NCBI RefSeq assembly: GCF_000220175.1
Contig: NZ_AFPU01000001.1
Location: 903,512-967,511, forward strand
DNA length: 64,000 nucleotides
Reading direction: 5' to 3'
Origin: Nitrosarchaeum koreense MY1
GTDB taxonomy: Archaea; Thermoproteota; Nitrososphaeria; Nitrososphaerales; Nitrosopumilaceae
Shown piece after piece: positions 38,895 through 47,745 of this stretch. The translations under genes were made by a program, and so were the position numbers. The notes beneath the pieces were generated by a model that did no database searches, had not been told where the DNA came from, and was given only the letters and a program-made list of their open reading frames with translations. Numbering within the stretch: the first letter of the stretch is position 1; every line of letters starts with the position of its first letter.

Positions 38895-40637
38895 TCATTT
38901 TATTCTAATTATTCCTTGGTTGATAAGATATTCAATTGATTGTACATATTCAGAGTCAGATATTTTTCCTTCAGACCACCATCCAGCAGTTACTTTAATC
39001 CAAGAAGGAAGAGAAAGTTTTTCAGTAACAGGTTTTGGAGTAGCAGAAACTACGTTTGATTCTTTTGATGTGCCTTCGGAATTAATTGCCACAACTTTAA
39101 ACTGATAAGAAACATTATTGGCAAGACCAGTTATTATTGCCTCAGGCGTGGTGTCAGATTTTGGAATGGTGATAAAGGAATTAGATCCTAAATGAGACTG
39201 GATAATTTTGTAACCTGTGATTGGAAAACCATTATTGTTTGGCGTACTCCAGGTAAGTTTGACCTGAGAATCTCCTGGAGATATTTTCAAATTGTTAATG
39301 GAACTAGGAACTTTGTTAGATGTTATTAGTGATGGGGCAGGTGTTGCATAAATAAAATTAGAATCAGATCCAATACCATTAGCATTAACACCGATTACTT
39401 TGAACCCATATGAGACACCGTTTGTCAGACTGTCGATTGTCACAGTTGTTGCTTTACCAAGAATAGAATGAGTTACAAATGAATCTGAGCCAGTTTTGAA
39501 TTCTCTAATTCTATATCCAGTAATAGAATCAAGATCTGTGGAAGATACAGACCAAGACAGTGTCACTTTACTATCTCCAGGAATAGCTTTGAGATTAGTA
39601 ATTATAATTGGAACCCGATTGTTTGGGGTACTGGTAACTGGTGAAGATTCTTTTCCTATCCCAATTCCATTAACAGCTGCAATTTTAAATTGATAGGCAA
39701 CATCATTTTTTAGACCAGATATAGTAGTGCGCTCTATATCACCAATGTTTGGATGTGTTGTAGTAACACTAGAACCTTTTTCATTTACAATAATTCGGTA
39801 ACTGGTAATTGGAGAACCGTTATCGGAAGGTTCAATCCAAGACAGGAATACCTGACCGTTACTTGGAATAGCAACTAATCCTCTTACTTGATTTGGAACT
39901 TTAGCTACAGTTGATTTTGAGGGGGTTGCAGAATCCACATTAGAATCAGGGCTTTTTCCGATAGCATTGACAGAATTAATTTTAAAAGCATATGAGACAT
40001 CATTTGTCAGCCCAGTGATTTGAGCAGCAGTCACTTTACCATCAAGAGTTTTTTTCTTAAAAACATCAGTGCCTATTTGCCAATAAGTAATGACATAACC
40101 GGTAATAGGAGAACCATTATCATTTGGTTTTGTCCAAGACAGAGTAACTTTTGTATCACCTCTAGTCGCCATTAAATCATATACTGCAGATGGAATATCA
40201 ACTAAAGTAGTTGATGAGAGAGGAGTTGCAGATGCAGTGTTAGAGTCAGTGCTCTCTCCAACAGAATTAACTGCAATTACCTTGAAACTGTAAGATACAC
40301 CATTTTTCAATCCTGTTGCAGTAGCATCAGTAACAAGACTAAGATTTGGAAATGTGGTGAATACATTTGAACCAGTTTGCGATTTTATTATTTTATACGA
40401 AGTGATTGGAGAACCATTATCATCAGGGGCAGTCCAAGAAAGATGGATTTCTTCATTGTTTGGGATTGCAATAAGATCAGTGATTGGCTCAGGAGCAGAT
40501 TCTGTTTGAGCAAATACCACATCATTAAAAGACATGATCATGAAAACAGAAAATATAAAAAAAATCGAAAATAAATTAAATTTTTTTGAAATCAATAATG
40601 TTTTTGAGACATCATGATACTTAAGTGATGTCATCAT
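38895..40637 (-). CDS. Surface protein with five fibronectin type III domains and a terminal WW-type domain
   Basis: About 580 residues. An N-terminal hydrophobic signal/anchor (LFSIFFIFSVFMIMSF) ends near VVFAQT. Five fibronectin III domains of ~95 residues follow, each opening with a L-x-A-x-x-(G/N)-x-x-x-(I/V)-x-L-(S/T)-W strand and containing NGSPITSYKI-like segments. The C-terminal ~38 residues (LPSWIKVTAGWW ... INQGIIRI) are the thaumarchaeal WW-type module also in the protease at 14145. Likely adhesive cell-surface protein. I prefer ATG 40637 over an upstream TTG at 40673. Confidence 0.88.
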   Translation of the reverse strand: MMTSLKYHDVSKTLLISKKFNLFSIFFIFSVFMIMSFNDVVFAQTESAPEPITDLIAIPNNEEIHLSWTAPDDNGSPITSYKIIKSQTGSNVFTTFPNLSLVTDATATGLKNGVSYSFKVIAVNSVGESTDSNTASATPLSSTTLVDIPSAVYDLMATRGDTKVTLSWTKPNDNGSPITGYVITYWQIGTDVFKKKTLDGKVTAAQITGLTNDVSYAFKINSVNAIGKSPDSNVDSATPSKSTVAKVPNQVRGLVAIPSNGQVFLSWIEPSDNGSPITSYRIIVNEKGSSVTTTHPNIGDIERTTISGLKNDVAYQFKIAAVNGIGIGKESSPVTSTPNNRVPIIITNLKAIPGDSKVTLSWSVSSTDLDSITGYRIREFKTGSDSFVTHSILGKATTVTIDSLTNGVSYGFKVIGVNANGIGSDSNFIYATPAPSLITSNKVPSSINNLKISPGDSQVKLTWSTPNNNGFPITGYKIIQSHLGSNSFITIPKSDTTPEAIITGLANNVSYQFKVVAINSEGTSKESNVVSATPKPVTEKLSLPSWIKVTAGWWSEGKISDSEYVQSIEYLINQGIIRIK

Positions 40638-40742
40638 ATTATCATAAAATATGAAATCATTTGAATTGCTCAAGTATATCAGAATTAAAATTCATATGAC
40701 CATTTTTTCTTATAGTAGAGATGCAAAATATTATCTTTTGAA

Positions 40743-40916
40743 TCAAGAGTAATCATCCTCAAAAATCCATGACAATCCCATCACGTCAAGAGCACAAATA
40801 TTTTGTCTTGAGACAAGATTTAGATCAAGTTTTTCTTCCTCTTTTACTGGTAAACTTTCAACCAGACTTTTTGTAGCCTTGGAGTGGCTATTTTCAACAT
40901 ATTGTATTTGTTGCAT
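40743..40916 (-). CDS. Short hypothetical protein (57 aa)
   Basis: Frame starting MQQIQYVENSHSKATK with an acidic/leucine-rich second half and no motif. A longer in-frame start at 41003 adds 29 residues with little protein-like character. Support is only the open frame and a plausible position between two minus-strand genes. Confidence 0.35.
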   Translation of the reverse strand: MQQIQYVENSHSKATKSLVESLPVKEEEKLDLNLVSRQNICALDVMGLSWIFEDDYS

Positions 40917-41028
40917 TTTCAAAATTATTAAATCAGAAAGATATTTGTCAATAGTGTCGTATTTGTGGCATGCCTTTATTTTGAATTTAAAACATAATTT
41001 CAAATGACAGAAATTTGAAATCTAATAA

Positions 41029-41424
41029 TTATGATGTTTTGTATTTGTTAGATAATATCAAACAAACAAAAAGTCCTTTTCCAGAGATAGCATCAGCCCT
41101 ATGATTCACGCCTTTTGGGATAAAGATTGTAGCAGGGGAGCTAACCTTATAGATTTCATCATCTAATTGAATCTCATAAACTAGCTTATCATCCTGTGAA
41201 AGGATCAAATTTACTTCATCCACATCATGCTTATGCAAACAACTGTATTTTGAGATTTTTTTATCAGACATATTAACAAAATGAACGGCAGTATGAATTT
41301 TGGATTCAGGTATAATTTTTTGACTTAACATAGAAATACGTTTAATAGATGTTTTTTGATGGAATGGAATTTTTGACAATGGTTCATTAATTCCCTTTGT
41401 AATGTATTTTTTATATTTCCGCAT
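41029..41424 (-). CDS. Cupin-fold protein
   Basis: A 131-residue cupin-like protein. Motif 1 is represented by KYSCLHKHDVDEVNLIL (His pair near residue 80) and motif 2 by ATIFIPKGVNHRAD. The N-terminal 50 residues are basic. Sugar-binding or small-molecule sensor roles are known for such cupins. No adjacent partner suggests a pathway. Confidence 0.72.
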   Translation of the reverse strand: MRKYKKYITKGINEPLSKIPFHQKTSIKRISMLSQKIIPESKIHTAVHFVNMSDKKISKYSCLHKHDVDEVNLILSQDDKLVYEIQLDDEIYKVSSPATIFIPKGVNHRADAISGKGLFVCLILSNKYKTS

Positions 41425-41502
41425 AATTTAGAAATATAATTTTTAGTATAAAACAAGTCTGATTACAAGTCATCATATAAACAACAAAGAATATCAAAAT
41501 AC

Positions 41503-42186
41503 ATGCAACAAGACAGAACCTCAGAATGGTTTGTCCCAAAGATTGGTCCAAGAAACTTTAGAATTGGAATTGGAATGTTGTTTTTACCTTATACTGCCAT
41601 TGTTACATGTTTTGCATTATGGGGTTCACTTGTAACTGATTTTACTCTTGACAGAATAGTTTCAATAGGAATAATCTATTTTCTTGCAGTAGGAGTAGCA
41701 GCTCACTTTCTTGATGCAGTAGGTGGAAAAACTAAACCTTGGGGAACACTACCAAAAAGAAAAATAACATCAATTGCAATATCATCACTTGTAATTGTAT
41801 TTACTATTGGACTATACTATGCATTTTTGGATTCTCCGTTACTATTCCCCATAGGAATAATTGAAGGATTTTTTCTGTTTGCATATAATCTAGAACTTTT
41901 TGGTGGAAAATTTCACAACAACATATCAACCATAATATCTTGGGGGATTTTACCAGTATTTGCAGGATCTGCAATACAATCAAACTCAATTTCAATTGAG
42001 ACAATAATTTTAAGCTGTATTTCTGCAGGAATAACTTATGTTCTAATAACAACATCTAGAAAATACAAAGAACTCAAAAAAGAAGGAATTGAAAGTAGTA
42101 AAATCAAAAATAAAGAAAATATTCTAAAAATAATCACATTAGTGGTGTTATCAGGAACTATTTTGTTTTTTATTTTACGAGTTTAA
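41503..42186 (+). CDS. Polytopic membrane protein
   Basis: A 227-residue integral membrane protein with about six hydrophobic helices (for instance IGIGMLFLPYTAIVTCFALW, IISWGILPVFAGSAIQ and a C-terminal IITLVVLSGTILFFIL). The loop AAHFLDAVGGKTKPWGTLPK after helix 2 holds a conserved-looking His/Asp pair and recalls UbiA-type prenyltransferases, but the NDxxDxxxD signature is missing. It ends overlapping the convergent methyltransferase gene by 12 bases. Function uncertain. Confidence 0.72.
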   Translation: MQQDRTSEWFVPKIGPRNFRIGIGMLFLPYTAIVTCFALWGSLVTDFTLDRIVSIGIIYFLAVGVAAHFLDAVGGKTKPWGTLPKRKITSIAISSLVIVFTIGLYYAFLDSPLLFPIGIIEGFFLFAYNLELFGGKFHNNISTIISWGILPVFAGSAIQSNSISIETIILSCISAGITYVLITTSRKYKELKKEGIESSKIKNKENILKIITLVVLSGTILFFILRV

Positions 42187-42858
42187 TTTTTGTCCTACTA
42201 TCACTGCACATGAATTGAGCGTCAAGTATTCAACCTCTACATCTAAACCATATTTTTTCATAGCAGAAACATAATTTTCAAGCCAATTACTTGAACGAAT
42301 TAGTTTTGGAAGTTCAACAAATGCATCATTCCAAGTTGGGATAAAATATCCGATAAAGCGCAATAAAACAAAATAAAAATTCCAGAGATTTTGAATAAAA
42401 ATATTGTTAGGGTATGTGAAATCATGTAAGATTATTACTCCGTTTGGATTTAAGTGTAAAATACATTTTTTGATTAATGTTTGGGCATCACAATATTTTG
42501 GAATGTAGGATGATACAATTGAATCGAATTTTTGTCCAATTTTGAGATCTTCGGCATCTTGATGAACAAATAAAATATTTTTAAATGATTTAGAATTGGA
42601 TTTTGCAACATCAAGATAACTAGGAGTAATGTCAACACCTACTATAGTGTCATCTTGAAATTTTTGTGCAATCATTCTAGTCAATATTCCAGTACCACAT
42701 GCCAAATCTAAGATAGATTTCCCATGAATTTTATCAAGAATGTGTCTTTTCCAAAGCATATCTTTACCAAATGTTGCGTATCTAACAATTTTATCATATG
42801 ATCTAGACGTATTTGCAAAAAATTTTGGTACGAGGTTTTTTGGAGAATAAATTGACAA
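42175..42858 (-). CDS. SAM-dependent methyltransferase, UbiE/MenG-like
   Basis: A 227-residue class I methyltransferase. It opens with FANTSRSYDKIVRYATFGKD, like UbiE/MenG, and has motif I ILDLACGTGILTRMI near residue 50, GVDITPSYL, and LNPNGVIILHDF. It could methylate the quinone ring or another lipid. The convergent neighbour is a membrane protein with weak prenyltransferase resemblance, so a quinone link is possible but unproven. Confidence 0.82.
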   Translation of the reverse strand: MSIYSPKNLVPKFFANTSRSYDKIVRYATFGKDMLWKRHILDKIHGKSILDLACGTGILTRMIAQKFQDDTIVGVDITPSYLDVAKSNSKSFKNILFVHQDAEDLKIGQKFDSIVSSYIPKYCDAQTLIKKCILHLNPNGVIILHDFTYPNNIFIQNLWNFYFVLLRFIGYFIPTWNDAFVELPKLIRSSNWLENYVSAMKKYGLDVEVEYLTLNSCAVIVGQKLNS

Positions 42859-42977
42859 TCATAAGACATAGATCTATGTAACGTATATTCATTAAGAGTA
42901 AATTAGAAAAGATCAAAGTCATTATCAAAGGTGAAAATTTACAATAATTTGTTAAATTAGGCATACAAAATACAACC

Positions 42978-43454
42978 ATGGCAAAATCAAAAAAACCTGC
43001 TAAAACAAGTGCCATAGCAACTCCATCTTTAACATCAAATTGGGTTGACATTAACAAATCAATTGACAACCTAAGACAAGAAATGGAAAAAGCATTTTGG
43101 TCATTCCCCTCAATATCCATGTCAAAAATGAACCATACATCTTGTGATATTATTGATGAAGGAAATCAATTTAGAGTAAAGATGGACACACCTGGAATTC
43201 AAAAAAACGAGATAAAGCTCAATGTAACTGAAAATTCTATTGAGGTTACTGGAGAACATAAAGAAGAGGAAAAGAAAAAGAACTATCTAAGAAAAGAAAG
43301 ACACAGTATGTCATACTATCAAACAATTCCTCTCTCAGAGAAGATAGTTCCAAACAAAGTAAAAGCAAAACTAACCGATGGCGTACTAGACATAATATTG
43401 CCAAAAAGCAAACCTACCCCCACACCAAAGAAAAAAACTGTAAACGTACAGTAA
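42978..43454 (+). CDS. Small heat-shock protein (Hsp20/alpha-crystallin)
   Basis: A 158-residue ATP-independent holdase. The alpha-crystallin domain spans about residues 55-145 (GNQFRVKMDTPGIQKNEIKL, IEVTGEHKEE, LTDGVLDIILPK), and the A-x-x-x-x-G-V-L motif is present in KAKLTDGVLDI. Start ATG at 42978. A short lysine- and proline-rich tail follows. Single gene, divergent from the methyltransferase. Confidence 0.92.
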   Translation: MAKSKKPAKTSAIATPSLTSNWVDINKSIDNLRQEMEKAFWSFPSISMSKMNHTSCDIIDEGNQFRVKMDTPGIQKNEIKLNVTENSIEVTGEHKEEEKKKNYLRKERHSMSYYQTIPLSEKIVPNKVKAKLTDGVLDIILPKSKPTPTPKKKTVNVQ

Positions 43455-43651
43455 TTTTTTCTTTCTTATTTCTTTAATTGAATGATTCGGTAGAAATTCA
43501 GAGTAATACATTAGAAAAGAGGTAAAACGTACTTTATAATCTTCAAGATATTCATATTAGATTCAACTTCACATGGATTCAGATATCATATTATGGATAA
43601 AAGTAATGTAGACAGAGTAAAAAAATCAAAATAAAAAATAAAGAAACCAGT

Positions 43652-44107
43652 CTATGCTAAAAGACTAGTTTTCTTTCCTTTTCTAATGGATAAAATTATG
43701 TATGTTGAAACAGCTATGATTCCACCTTGAAGAATTTTGCTTAGGATGTCAATAAATCCTATATCATCTTGTTGACCTACAAATGGGATGTCGGCGGTTC
43801 TAGACAATACATACAGACCTATCAGCGCCAGTGAGCCGCCTATTGCTAAAACATATGGTACTTTACTTGTATGTCTTGTAATTGTTACCCATAGTCCAAT
43901 TGGGATATACGCAGCACCCACTGCAGCAAAAAATGCAGTTTCAATAAAAGCACCACTTTCAAATTCTTGTGAATTACCCGCATTTTCTGCAAATTCTTGA
44001 CTTGCGTCAGCAATTTCTTGTGTAGATACAAAGAGATACAGAGTTCCTGTAGCTAGCATCAAAAAAACCATTGAAACTATAGCTGATTTCATTGCTTTCG
44101 ATTTCAT
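43652..44107 (-). CDS. Four-helix membrane protein
   Basis: A 151-residue integral membrane protein with four predicted helices, about residues 8-28, 56-76, 83-102 and 126-144, and an acidic external loop between the first two (EIADASQEFAENAGNSQEF). No family is recognised. It is divergent, by about 100 bases, from a membrane protein/regulator gene pair, which may respond to the same signal. The 197-base gap 43455-43651 holds nothing recognisable. Confidence 0.7.
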   Translation of the reverse strand: MKSKAMKSAIVSMVFLMLATGTLYLFVSTQEIADASQEFAENAGNSQEFESGAFIETAFFAAVGAAYIPIGLWVTITRHTSKVPYVLAIGGSLALIGLYVLSRTADIPFVGQQDDIGFIDILSKILQGGIIAVSTYIILSIRKGKKTSLLA

Positions 44108-44206
44108 GGTTTGTGTATGTAAAATGAGATATAATGGATATCGATCATTTTCAAAAAATGAGAATGGAAGATATTAATTAAATGTCAAGATGCAGACAAG
44201 AGAAAG

Positions 44207-44473
44207 ATGTCTGGAGAAATTCATTATGTAACGATTGCAATTCATCTGATTGTAGGATTTGTATTAGTATTTTTTGCTACAAAAGCATTCAAGAAAACAA
44301 AATATCCTCCAATGGCATTACTTGCTCTTGGATTTTCTTTAATTGTTGTAGGCGATACAATAATTGGAGACATAGTAGAATTTTTAGAACAAGGTGTTTT
44401 TGGCGAAATCCTAGAAGAAGGAGTTGAGATTGCAGGTTTTATTATTTTGATATTGGCGGTGAAAAGAAGCTGA
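44207..44473 (+). CDS. Three-helix membrane protein paired with a regulator
   Basis: An 88-residue membrane protein with helices IHLIVGFVLVFFATKAF, MALLALGFSLIVVGDTII and a C-terminal AGFIILILAVKR. The TKAFKKTKYPPM loop resembles haloarchaeal small membrane proteins that sit next to helix-turn-helix genes (DUF7521-like), a tentative match. The regulator gene begins one base after its stop, so they are a co-expressed pair and possibly a membrane sensor with its transcription factor. Confidence 0.7.
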   Translation: MSGEIHYVTIAIHLIVGFVLVFFATKAFKKTKYPPMALLALGFSLIVVGDTIIGDIVEFLEQGVFGEILEEGVEIAGFIILILAVKRS

Positions 44474-44474
44474 A

Positions 44475-44813
44475 ATGGACGATGCAAGTGAGATCTTCGC
44501 CGCAATATCTGACGAACAAAGTAGAGAAATAATAAAACTAGTTACAAACACAGAACTAACTATTCAACAAATTTCCAGTATGCTAGACATTCCATTATCA
44601 ACGGCATATAGAAAGACAAGAAAATTGGAAGAATTAGAGATAATCAAGAAAACCAAAGTTATACGAACGCTTGAAGGACTTGATGAAAGCTATTATAAAA
44701 ATTGGATAAATGAAATCGTAGTTACTTATAGAGATGGAGAATTATCCTTCAAATTAGAACGTATAAAGATGGAAGATAAAATTGTAAGACTCTGGCAAAA
44801 ATTTTCAGAGTAA
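44475..44813 (+). CDS. ArsR-like winged-helix transcription regulator
   Basis: A 112-residue regulator. The winged helix covers residues 5-75: ISDEQSREIIKLV, TIQQISSMLDIPLSTAYRK as the helix-turn-helix, and LEELEIIKKTKVI as the wing. A C-terminal charged helix probably dimerises. No cysteine metal site is seen. It is co-transcribed with the preceding small membrane protein. Confidence 0.85.
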   Translation: MDDASEIFAAISDEQSREIIKLVTNTELTIQQISSMLDIPLSTAYRKTRKLEELEIIKKTKVIRTLEGLDESYYKNWINEIVVTYRDGELSFKLERIKMEDKIVRLWQKFSE

Positions 44814-44927
44814 TTGAGCATCCCATCAAATAATAATTTGAATCACATCATTAAATACAAAATGGGATATGTAATCATGTACAAAAAACAATTTTAACAT
44901 CTAAAAGATCAGTAATGGTCAAATACA

Positions 44928-44935
44928 TTATAAAG
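44928..44935 (+). promoter_or_regulatory. TATA box of the hydroxyacyl-CoA dehydrogenase gene
   Basis: CATTATAAAG is centred about 28 bases before the ATG at 44960, the spacing expected for a leaderless archaeal transcript. No Shine-Dalgarno sequence is visible before the start codon. Confidence 0.55.
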
Positions 44936-44959
44936 GATAATTGATTTTAAAAAAGTCTG

Positions 44960-46099
44960 ATGAATCTCAATAACATCACAGTGTTAGGTTCTGGGATTAT
45001 GGGTCATGGTATTGCACAGGTTTCAGCTACTGCAGGATACAATGTAGTTTTAAGAGATATCGAGCAGGGATTTTTAGATAAAGCGATGGAGAAGATCAGA
45101 TGGAGTTTAGACAAATTAGCAACTAAAGGAAAAATAACACAACAAGAAGCAGATTCTATTTATTCAAGAATAACGCCAATTGTAAATCTTGCAGATGCTG
45201 TAAAAAATGCACAGTTAGTTATTGAGGTAGTGCCAGAAATTATGGATTTAAAGAAAAAAGTTTATGCAGAACTAGATTCAGTTGCAGGTAAAGATGTAAT
45301 ATTTGCATCAAACACAAGCACTCTACCAATTACGGAAATCGCAAACACAACATCACGTCCAGATAAATTCATTGGAATTCATTTTTTTAATCCACCTCAA
45401 TTGATGAAATTAGTGGAAGTGATCCCAGGTGAAAAGACATCACATGAGATAGTTGATTTAACTTTAGAGTATGTAAAATCGGTAAAAAAAGAGTCAGTAA
45501 TTTGCAGACGAGATGTTCCAGGTTTTATCATCAATAGATTATTCATTCCAATGGTTCATGAAGCATGTTACATGATGGACAGAACAGGAGCAACGATGAC
45601 TGAAATTGATTCGGCAGTAAAATTCAAGCTTGGTTTTCCAATGGGTATTTTTGAGCTAGCTGACTTTACTGGAATGGATGTAATACACAAAGCAACTACA
45701 GAGATGTATCTTAGAGATAAAAAAGTGATTTTGCCACACCCAACAATTGAAAAAATGTTTGATGCAAAAAAACTTGGCCAAAAATCAGGGGAAGGATTTT
45801 ACAAATACTCTGACGATAAATATGAACGTGTTGCATTATCTGAAGAGATGGCACAAAAATGCAATCCAATTCAACTTGTTGCAAATATTTTAAACAATGC
45901 AGCGTGGCTTGTTTCTAACAAAGCAAGCGATATTGAAGAAATTGAAAAAGCTGTGTTTCTCGGGCTAGGATTAAAAAAACCGCTCTTTGAGACAGCAAAA
46001 GAAATAGGAATTAAAAATATTGTAAACGAGTTAAAGCAATTAGCATCAAAACATGGTAAATTTTACGAGCCAGATCCGCTGTTAATTTCCATGCAGTAA
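44960..46099 (+). CDS. 3-Hydroxyacyl-CoA (3-hydroxybutyryl-CoA) dehydrogenase
   Basis: Oxidises (S)-3-hydroxybutyryl-CoA to acetoacetyl-CoA with NAD+, a step of the 4-hydroxybutyrate half of the thaumarchaeal carbon-fixation cycle. The NAD motif GSGIMGHGIAQ is at residues 10-20, the catalytic His lies in IGIHFFNPPQLM, and VPGFIINRLFIPMVHEA is family-typical. At 379 residues it is ~100 longer than bacterial Hbd because of a second C-terminal helical domain, as in other archaeal forms. It overlaps the convergent LOG-like gene by 18 bases. Confidence 0.92.
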   Translation: MNLNNITVLGSGIMGHGIAQVSATAGYNVVLRDIEQGFLDKAMEKIRWSLDKLATKGKITQQEADSIYSRITPIVNLADAVKNAQLVIEVVPEIMDLKKKVYAELDSVAGKDVIFASNTSTLPITEIANTTSRPDKFIGIHFFNPPQLMKLVEVIPGEKTSHEIVDLTLEYVKSVKKESVICRRDVPGFIINRLFIPMVHEACYMMDRTGATMTEIDSAVKFKLGFPMGIFELADFTGMDVIHKATTEMYLRDKKVILPHPTIEKMFDAKKLGQKSGEGFYKYSDDKYERVALSEEMAQKCNPIQLVANILNNAAWLVSNKASDIEEIEKAVFLGLGLKKPLFETAKEIGIKNIVNELKQLASKHGKFYEPDPLLISMQ

Positions 46100-46594
46100 T
46101 TCAAGAATTTTCTTTACAGCATCTTTTGCAGTGTCAACACCAATAATCTTGACATTTTTTCTATGATCAACATATCCGTCAATGAATTTATCTGCAGCGC
46201 CACCTGTATTTCTTATTGCAACCATAGGTTTTTTGTGCATATATGCAGCACAAATCTCAGACAAGGTTCCAGATCCTCCTCCAACTATAATTATTCCATC
46301 AGCAGACAACGCAGTTAGAAAATCTCTGGTAAGCCCCATACCACTTGGAATCACAATATCACAAAATTCATTTGCATGCATTGGATCATCTTGAGGGATA
46401 ATGCCAACAGTTAGACCATTTGAGTCATGAGAACCCTTAGCTGCTGCTTTCATCACACCACCTAATCCACCAGTCATTAAAACACAATTAGATTTTGCCA
46501 CTTCACAACCAATCTCATAGGCAATTTTTTCATGTGCGGGGGTACAGCCATCATCATTATGACCAATTACCAAAATTTGGGTTTTCTTTGTCAA
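46082..46594 (-). CDS. LOG/lysine-decarboxylase-like Rossmann protein (TIGR00725 type)
   Basis: A 170-residue nucleotide-binding protein. The glycine-rich segment TGGLGGVMKAAAKGSHDSNG near residue 40 and GGGSGTLSEICAAY near residue 105 match the family, including a PGGxGTxxE-like loop (here GGGSGTLSE). Relatives include cytokinin-activating LOG phosphoribohydrolases, so an N-glycosidase on nucleotides is possible. Confidence 0.85.
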   Translation of the reverse strand: MTKKTQILVIGHNDDGCTPAHEKIAYEIGCEVAKSNCVLMTGGLGGVMKAAAKGSHDSNGLTVGIIPQDDPMHANEFCDIVIPSGMGLTRDFLTALSADGIIIVGGGSGTLSEICAAYMHKKPMVAIRNTGGAADKFIDGYVDHRKNVKIIGVDTAKDAVKKILELLHGN

Positions 46595-46669
46595 TAAAAT
46601 GATTCAATTATTCACCATCTAATACTTTCCTAACGCAAAAGATATTAAATAATAAAATACAAATCAGTC

Positions 46670-46792
46670 ATGGAAAAACGTTCAATGCCAGTTTGTTTTA
46701 CAGCAAAACAATACAAAATGATCGAAGAATTTGCCAAGAGAAATGGCATGCTAAATACAAGTCAAGCTCTTGAAAAGATCTTAAGCAGTTAA
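46670..46792 (+). CDS. Ribbon-helix-helix-like micro-protein (40 aa)
   Basis: A 40-residue protein starting MEKRSMPVCFTAKQYKMIEE and ending NTSQALEKILSS. A short strand followed by two helices is the ribbon-helix-helix layout (PVCFTAKQYKMIEEFAK, then the SQALEKIL helix). It may be a small DNA-binding repressor. Too short for its own entry in most gene finders; support is the RHH-like pattern and an AT-rich upstream stretch. Confidence 0.6.
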   Translation: MEKRSMPVCFTAKQYKMIEEFAKRNGMLNTSQALEKILSS

Positions 46793-46902
46793 TCATTTTC
46801 GTCATTTTTGTTTTTATTTAATCCAAAATGACGTGGTTTTAGGCTTTAATTTGGTAGATAAATTTTGTATTAACTTAAATTATTTCAATTATAACGTTTG
46901 AC

Positions 46903-47313
46903 GTGGGATTACTAAGTAGAAAGCCAACATATTGTAGTATTTGTAATAAGGAGCTTACACACAAACATAAACCAAAAAGAGAATGGAACATCAAAGGAAG
47001 ACTTTGTGGAGACTGTCATTTTGAGAAATCAAAGGAATTCTACGAAGGAAAAGTTAGACAAGCGTGTGTTTTGTGTGGAACCACAAAGATAATCTCAGAA
47101 TTATGGGAACCAAGATGGCAGTGGGATATGGAAGGATTGTTGTGCAAAGAATGTTTTGACAATAAAGAAAAATCATTTGATGTAAAAAAGAAATTTTGTG
47201 CAATATGTGGAACAACTATGGGATTTATCAGACATAATCCAAAAAGTAAATGGAAGATTGAAGGCCAACTTTGTAGAAAATGTTGGGATGATAAAAAAGC
47301 AGAACTGGGATAA
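46903..47313 (+). CDS. Protein of three tandem zinc-ribbon repeats
   Basis: A 136-residue protein, GTG start, built of three ~43-residue repeats: CSICNKEL ... WNIKGRLCGDCHF, CVLCGTTKI ... WDMEGLLCKECF and CAICGTTMG ... WKIEGQLCRKCW. Each repeat has two CxxC pairs and a W-x-(I/M)-(K/E)-G-x-L-C element. This is clear internal triplication. Start of the C2H2 gene follows one base after its stop. Nucleic-acid or protein binding is likely; no named family. Confidence 0.8.
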   Translation: MGLLSRKPTYCSICNKELTHKHKPKREWNIKGRLCGDCHFEKSKEFYEGKVRQACVLCGTTKIISELWEPRWQWDMEGLLCKECFDNKEKSFDVKKKFCAICGTTMGFIRHNPKSKWKIEGQLCRKCWDDKKAELG

Positions 47314-47314
47314 A

Positions 47315-47512
47315 ATGGGATTTTTTAAGAAAATTGCATGTGATGTTTGTAATAGAAAATTTTCTCACCAAGAAGAATTGATGAATCACAAGCAGATTGT
47401 ACATGGAAAAGATCTGCAATATGATTGTAAAGAATGTAAAAAATATTTTTCAAATATGGAAGATATGAGAACCCATTTACAAAGAGAACACAGTTACAAA
47501 AAAGACAGATAA
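47315..47512 (+). CDS. Two-finger C2H2 zinc-finger protein (65 aa)
   Basis: A 65-residue protein with two C2H2 fingers: CDVCNRKFSHQEELMNHKQI with VH, residues 9-30, and CKECKKYFSNMEDMRTHLQ with REH, residues 38-59. The ATG at 47315 comes right after the stop of the zinc-ribbon triplicate gene. Longer frames upstream overlap that gene and are not protein-like. Paired expression suggests a joint nucleic-acid-binding role. Confidence 0.82.
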   Translation: MGFFKKIACDVCNRKFSHQEELMNHKQIVHGKDLQYDCKECKKYFSNMEDMRTHLQREHSYKKDR

Positions 47513-47707
47513 TTAAATTGCCTTTACTGTTTTTACTACAGGTGGTCTTACCTTAGTAAATACTCTAAATCCACAGATGCATTTTATTTCAGGTAATCTA
47601 GATAGCTCTGTGTTTGAGACATTAGTTCCACATCTTAGACAAGAATAGATTACATCAAATGTCTCAACAGGAGTTTCTTCAACGGTTTCAAAATTTTCTT
47701 CTGCCAT
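47513..47707 (-). CDS. rpo12: RNA polymerase subunit Rpo12 (RpoP)
   Basis: Small zinc-binding subunit of archaeal RNA polymerase, homologous to Rpb12/RpoP. The signature CLRCGTNVSNTELSRLPEIK, then CICGFRVF and KVRPPVVK, is clear. The ~25-residue acidic N-terminus is longer than usual. I chose the ATG at 47707 (MAEENFETVEE) over one at 47719. It lies downstream of rpsJ on the same strand. Confidence 0.9.
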   Translation of the reverse strand: MAEENFETVEETPVETFDVIYSCLRCGTNVSNTELSRLPEIKCICGFRVFTKVRPPVVKTVKAI

Positions 47708-47745
47708 ATTTATCATCAAAATTTCTATAATTTAAGGATACCAGA

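Noticed and set aside
41503..42186. UbiA prenyltransferase call for the polytopic protein
   Set aside because: The membrane layout and one loop are similar, but the Asp-rich substrate motifs are missing, so only a generic membrane-protein call is made.
47198..47314. Longer start for the two-finger C2H2 protein
   Set aside because: The extension overlaps the zinc-ribbon triplicate gene in another frame. The ATG at 47315 directly after that gene's stop gives a protein that begins naturally.
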